Shown: one piece after another, positions 57,651-62,000 of the stretch
Layout of the letters: each line of letters starts with the position of its first letter
Numbering within the stretch: the first letter of the stretch is position 1
Assembly: GCF_030272615.1 (NCBI RefSeq)
Contig: NC_081410.1
Span: 138,050,849-138,112,848 of the forward strand
DNA: 62,000 nucleotides
DNA from: Cryptomeria japonica
Lineage: Eukaryota; Streptophyta; Pinopsida; Cupressales; Cupressaceae
Reading direction: 5' to 3'
Notes under the pieces: generated by a model
Told to the model about the DNA's origin: nothing
Databases searched by the model: none
The model's input: only the letters and a program-made list of their open reading frames with translations
Made by a program: the position numbers and the translations under genes

Positions 57651-58320
57651 ATATTTCATAGTAAGTCCAAGTAGATTTTAAGAGATGATGTGGGAAATAA
57701 GTTCACAAACTTTATTAGGTCCTAAAAATTTGCGATTATTGGGTAGGAAATCATTTTTGGATATTGGATGTATTAAAATCATTCTTTATGGGTAGACAAT
57801 AATTTTCAAGCAATATTGAAAATGTATTTCATCGTTAAAATACTTGGAACCAACATCAATAGTAGATATAGAATGGTTTAGAGTGAAACACGGGTGGTCT
57901 AGAATATATATGTTCAACTTCAATTAACTTCTAAATTTTCTAGAAAAAATTATAAATTTCTTTTGGTGAGTTTATTTCTTGTAATAGGGAGATGAACATG
58001 TGCTAAAAGACATAAGTAATAATCATTTTATCTACAAAGTCATACTCATAATTGGAAACACTTGATTCTAAAATTAACATGCACATTTTGGCATGGACAA
58101 CAAATAAAATGCACATGGTTTTAGAATTTTAGAAGGCATAATGAATGTGCTTTCCTTAGGTTTGGTACCAATGAGGGATATGAGGATGATATTAGTGGTA
58201 AATTATATATTTTTTGTTATTGGTTCTTCACAAAAATATATTAATATGGTTTCTTATTATTTATAAAGATCAATTGGATGAATATAACTTTTTTGTAGTT
58301 CCAAAAAACAAGTAGGGATA
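57651..58320. other. AT-rich segment, nothing recognised
   Basis: No coding or repeat signal that I can support. Confidence 0.4.
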
Positions 58321-58584
58321 GGGTAAGTGCACCAAGATGGTGAACAAAAAAGTGGCCACATGCCAAAAAAAACCAAATTTTTCATAACCTGTGCGGGTTC
58401 TGAAAATTCAAAAATGTGCTAGGCTTGGTAACACCAAGCCTAGCCAAAAACAATCAAAAAAAACAAAAGGTTCCATTATGTTTTATAATAAAAAAACAAA
58501 CAATTTAGAGTTCAGTATTTAGTTATTTTGATGTTATATTGAGAAAATATATCTGATTCGACATTTGAATTTGTCCTTGTGCAG

Positions 58585-58641
58585 CCACCTGCAAAGCCAC
58601 GTACTGCTTCGAAGAGGCTCAATTTTGATGATCCGCCATAG
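58585..58641 (+). pseudogene. Possible terminal exon remnant
   Basis: A pyrimidine-rich ttgtccttgtgcag ends at 58584 like a 3' splice site. The next 18 codons read PPAKPRTASKRLNFDDPP and stop at TAG (58639-58641). The segment is richer in GC than its surroundings. It could be the last exon of a DNA-transposon protein or of a gene fragment. The partner exon is not visible, and the call is tentative. Confidence 0.25.
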
Positions 58642-59139
58642 TCATAGATAGCGATAGAGACATATAATTGTAGTTGCGGTCATTGAAGGACCAATTTTTT
58701 TTATATATTTGACATTTGTATATGTATATATCGACTTTGACAGACATGGCACATGCCACATTTTTGTAACTATTATTGATTTGGCATCTATGCCATTTTT
58801 TGATATGTACACGATTATTGTTCATTTCGATATATATGAAACTTTATATTTGATCCAATTTGTTCATTGATATATATGAAACTTGATATTCTTGAAACTT
58901 AGTTATTTGCTATTGAAATGTGATCAAACTTGTTCATTGTGTAGATGTCTTGAAATGTGATCCAATTTGTTCATTACATGTAGCTCATATGGAGTATACT
59001 TTTAAACTAGGTTTCTCATATTGTGTATACCCACGTACCCAGGTACCAACATCGCTAATTCTCATATTGTGTATTTTGATTGAGTGAATTTTCTTTGAGT
59101 CCTTTTGAGGATTGATGAAAGCAAGCTGCATGAGTTTGA
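58642..59139. other. AT-rich segment with short repeats
   Basis: The phrase gatatatatgaaact...gat(c/a)caa(a/t)ttgttcatt recurs three or four times (58825-58980). No gene is seen. Confidence 0.45.
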
Positions 59140-59690
59140 ACATTTGAATGTGCAATGAAGTAATCTTTAGCTCTTTCATAATTTGCCTCACCTCTAAGTA
59201 TGTCTTGGATTTCAAAGTTTTACTTAATGAATTCACCTTTGGAGTGAACTTCAAGTGTGAAATTTTAGGAGTGAACTTCGGCTTCAAGCAACTAGGAGCG
59301 AAATGCATATTTCAGGTATCAAAAAAAATGAGCGAAGTTTCTTGCTTCATGAATCGATGTTTATGAGTGAAGTTGACAACTTTAAGAGCTGCAAGCTTCA
59401 AATGAAATTATTTACATCATGTTTGACCTAAGAGGAGTGAAATTATTCACTTCAAGGGATTCTAAGGAGGAACAAAATTGTTACTTCATGTGTTTCAGAT
59501 AAGGAGCGAACTTCGTGCATAAAGAGATTGAAGTGAAATTATTTTATAAACTCATGCTTTGGAGCAAATTTTTCATGTATTGAACAAGGAGAATGAAGTT
59601 TTATTACTTCATGAGTTGATATTATGGAGTGAAGTTCATCATTTCAAGAATCAATTAAGACAATATTTGAGTGCCCAAAGTAGATTTGAA
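59140..59690. repeat. Degenerate ~50-bp repeat with gtgaa and cttca words
   Basis: About ten diverged units, each with ggag(t/c)gaa(g/a)tt followed 15-30 bp later by acttca or cttca (for example 59238, 59267, 59297, 59330, 59364, 59435, 59500, 59628). Spacing varies from about 30 to 60 bp. Confidence 0.55.
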
Positions 59691-59792
59691 ATTTATCTAA
59701 GGATGAGTCTGCTTAGGTAAGGTTTTCATTTAAATTTTATTCCATAACAAGTTGGCCTTAGGGTAAGAGACACACCTATTCATCCAAATCGC

Positions 59793-59801
59793 CTATAAAA
59801 G
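59793..59801 (+). promoter_or_regulatory. TATA-like core promoter before the 360-bp array
   Basis: CTATAAAAG, followed by a caaatcaaacca leader about 35 bp downstream. Good match to a plant TATA box, but no gene follows; the tandem array does. Confidence 0.35.
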
Positions 59802-59859
59802 AAGAGTTGAAGAAATCATTTTAACATCAAATCAAACCAATTATCTTCTTTCATCAAAA

Positions 59860-61065
59860 ACCATCAAAATCCATCAGTGAGAGGTGGCAAAATAGTGCAT
59901 CTTTCATTCTGCTCATTGTGGGAATGAACCGTCAGCACAAGCGTGTTTAGGTGGCCAGTTTTATGCTAGTGTGCCCTTGTCTTTCTCCCTAAGACATTTG
60001 ATCATTCCAAGCCACCTCGTAGCGACACTTTCCCTTGAGCTCTCAAAGTGGAAAAAATGGTCAAACTTTGACGTTGCGTAACTCAGAGACTAAGGTACTT
60101 ATGGACGAGTCGTTCAAAAACCTACGGAGTCGTGTTATCACTGCCTAAAAAATCCTCTCTCAATTTTGGAGAACTGAATTCCATTTTCTTGTGGTGATAT
60201 TTTTTTTGTCGCATCAAAAACATCAAAAATCGTCAGTGAGAGGTGGCAAAATAGTACATCTTTCATTCTACTCATTGTGGGAACAAACCGTCAGCGCGAG
60301 CACGTCTAGGTGGTCGGGTTTACGCTAGGTGTTCCCTTGTCTCTCTCCCCAAGACATCTGATCATTCCAAGCCACCTCATAGCGACGCTTTCCCTTGAGC
60401 ACTCAAAGTGGAAAAAATGGTCAAACTTTGACGTCGCATAACTCGAAGACCATGGCACTTATGGATGAGTTGTTCAAACCTACAAGGTGCGTTCATCTTT
60501 CATTCTGCTCATCATGGGAATAAACCATCAGTGCGAGCATGTTTGGGTGGTTGGGTTTACGCTAGGTGTGCCCTTGTCTCTCTCCCCAAGACGTCTGATC
60601 ATTCTGAGTCACCTCATAGGGACGCTTTCCCTTGAGCGCTCAAAGTGGAAACAACGGTCAAACTTTGACATCACGTGACTCGGAGACCATGGAACTTATG
60701 GATGATTCATTAAAACCTATAGAGTCATGTTGTCGCTGCGTAAAAAATCCTCTCTTGATTTTGGACAACTCGATTCCGTTTTCTTGTGGTGAGATTTTTT
60801 TTATCTCATCAAAAACCGTCCAAAACTGTCAGTGAAAGGTGGCAAAATAGTGCATCTTTCGTTCTGCTCATCGTGGGAACAAATCGTCTATGCGAGAGCA
60901 TCCAGATGGCCGGGTTTACACTAGGTGTGCCCTTGTCTCGCTCCCCAAGACGTCTGATCATTCTGAGCCACCTCATAGTGACGCTTTCCCTTGAGTGCTC
61001 AAAGTGGAAAAAAGGGTCAAACTTTGACATCATGTAATTCGAAGATCGTGGCACTTATTGATGTA
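59860..61065. repeat. Tandem array, ~360-bp unit, four copies
   Basis: The anchor catctttc(a/g)ttct lies at 59898, 60258, 60494 and 60853: spacings 360, 236 and 359. The second copy therefore lacks about 124 bp, and the fourth is cut short near 61065. Each unit includes cagtgagaggtggcaaaata, gcccttgtct, ccttgagc and ggtcaaactttgac. CpG sites in some copies are TpG or CpA in others, as in methylated repeats. Confidence 0.9.
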
Positions 61066-61449
61066 GATCCTTGTGCCTTCTACTAATCATACTCAATTGA
61101 CCTGAAGAGAATCAAACTCCAATCATCCAATACTAGGCTTCTCACCCTTTCACACCTTGTCTCAATGCGCTCTCAAGGCATCACCCAACCACTCAAATGG
61201 GGTTTTCAACTTCAACGGCTTAACCAAACATAGCTTAGGGGTTTAACACACCTATGAAACCCTAACAGAAGGTTCCACATGCCCAAGTTGACTAGTTCAC
61301 TTCCCAATACACAAAACTGCACTTAGGAGGCTTATTCCTACTAGCCCTTCAAATCGGGTAATTAAACAATAACTCAAAACTTCCCCAAAACACTTGGAAA
61401 AATTTTTTGCATATTCAAATACCCATTTGCAATTTATTTAACATATGTT
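61066..61449. other. Unassigned segment
   Basis: No gene or repeat recognised. Base composition is more even than in the surroundings. Confidence 0.4.
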
Positions 61450-61830
61450 AGAGTCAGACACAGTTATCTATAATCAAATAGTACAAATTTATAATCAAAT
61501 GGTACAAATGTATTTATAATCAAATGGTACAAATTTGGGCTCTCAAAATTTGCAAATCAGCCCCATGGGCACTTTTATATATAAAATTTGGCATCTAATA
61601 CAAATTATCAAGCTCATTACTATTTGTATATACAAAATTTTGCATCAAAATATGCAAATTACAACTCATTTTTTAATACAAAATTTAGCATCTAGATATG
61701 CACATTACAACTCATTGTTCTTTTTTTATACAAAATTTAACATCTAGATATGCACATTACAACTCATTGATGTTTTTATATACAAAATTTGGCATCTACA
61801 TATGCACATTACAACTCATATGCATGTAGA
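61450..61830. repeat. AT-rich tandem repeats: short unit then ~60-bp unit
   Basis: First, three copies of tataatcaaat(a/g)gtacaaat (61470-61538). Then five copies of a ~55-65-bp unit with tacaaaattt(g/a)gcatcta, atatgca(c/a)attacaactcatt (61575-61820), increasingly regular to the right. Confidence 0.85.
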
Positions 61831-62000
61831 GCACATCCAAAAAAGCAAAGTTCCAACGTTTCACAAAAGATATATACAAAATTGTCAAAATCATTCTACC
61901 ATATTATAGAATTATTCTTCTAGATGGCCCAAAATCAATCAAGTGAACCTTCTGGATCATCTCTAACCCTTAGTGTCTCAAGTATTGCCTCATGGTCAGA

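Noticed and set aside
58985-59308. 107-codon minus-strand frame
   Set aside because: Overlaps the degenerate gtgaa/cttca repeat and has no recognisable motif.
60486-61054. Similar ~80-codon frames in successive 360-bp units
   Set aside because: They reflect the tandem repeat itself; frames are not kept in all copies and no start or stop is shared.

Overview
This is plant nuclear DNA made almost entirely of transposable elements and tandem repeats. I see no intact host gene, no rRNA or tRNA gene, no CRISPR array and no prokaryotic or organellar content. The AT-rich base composition, dense nesting, old gypsy and copia elements full of stop codons, and C-to-T decay at LTR ends and in repeat copies suggest a seed plant with a large, methylated, repeat-dense genome. 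A gymnosperm is plausible, but this is inference and the sequence alone does not prove it.

Layout. (1) 1-1720: a compact inverted structure of GA-rich block, array of ~20-bp monomers and CT-rich block. (2) 1556-4150: AT-rich, unassigned. (3) 4150-12330: a foldback-type repeat carrying a degraded Ty1/copia element (4518-11521) and a near-perfect palindrome at 12010. (4) 12770-33700: a second foldback element with long inverted arms. Its core is a 20-bp palindromic satellite, and it is interrupted by a pol-less LTR retrotransposon (15600-28856, TSD gttat) and a small non-autonomous LTR element (29625-32605). The pol-less element has a second pol-less LTR element (22013-28566, opposite strand) inside its 3' LTR. 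(5) 34759-51516: a third, older copy of the same pol-less open reading frame on the minus strand. It is split by a chromodomain-bearing Ty3/gypsy element (36777-43019, TSD gagca) and by a Ty1/copia element (43460-50267). (6) 51946-52942: an LTR-like remnant. (7) 53650-57650: a fossil gypsy pol split by a solo LTR (55460-56629, TSD gtaac). (8) 58321-62000: a possible exon remnant, a degenerate ~50-bp repeat, a ~360-bp tandem array and a ~60-bp AT-rich array.

How the parts fit. The two copia elements look like Sirevirus (SIRE/Maximus-type) relatives: an initiator-Met PBS, several AAAGGGGGAGA tracts before the 3' LTR, and a long gap between RNase H and the 3' LTR. The pol-less elements share their PBS type, polypurine context and a conserved LTR module, so they could be mobilised by copia proteins supplied in trans (inference). 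They encode a coiled-coil Gag with three or four CCHC knuckles and a ~1,060-1,090 codon second ORF that I cannot assign to a family. That ORF, present in three diverged copies, is the best candidate here for something undescribed. The foldback elements with palindromic satellite cores are the second.
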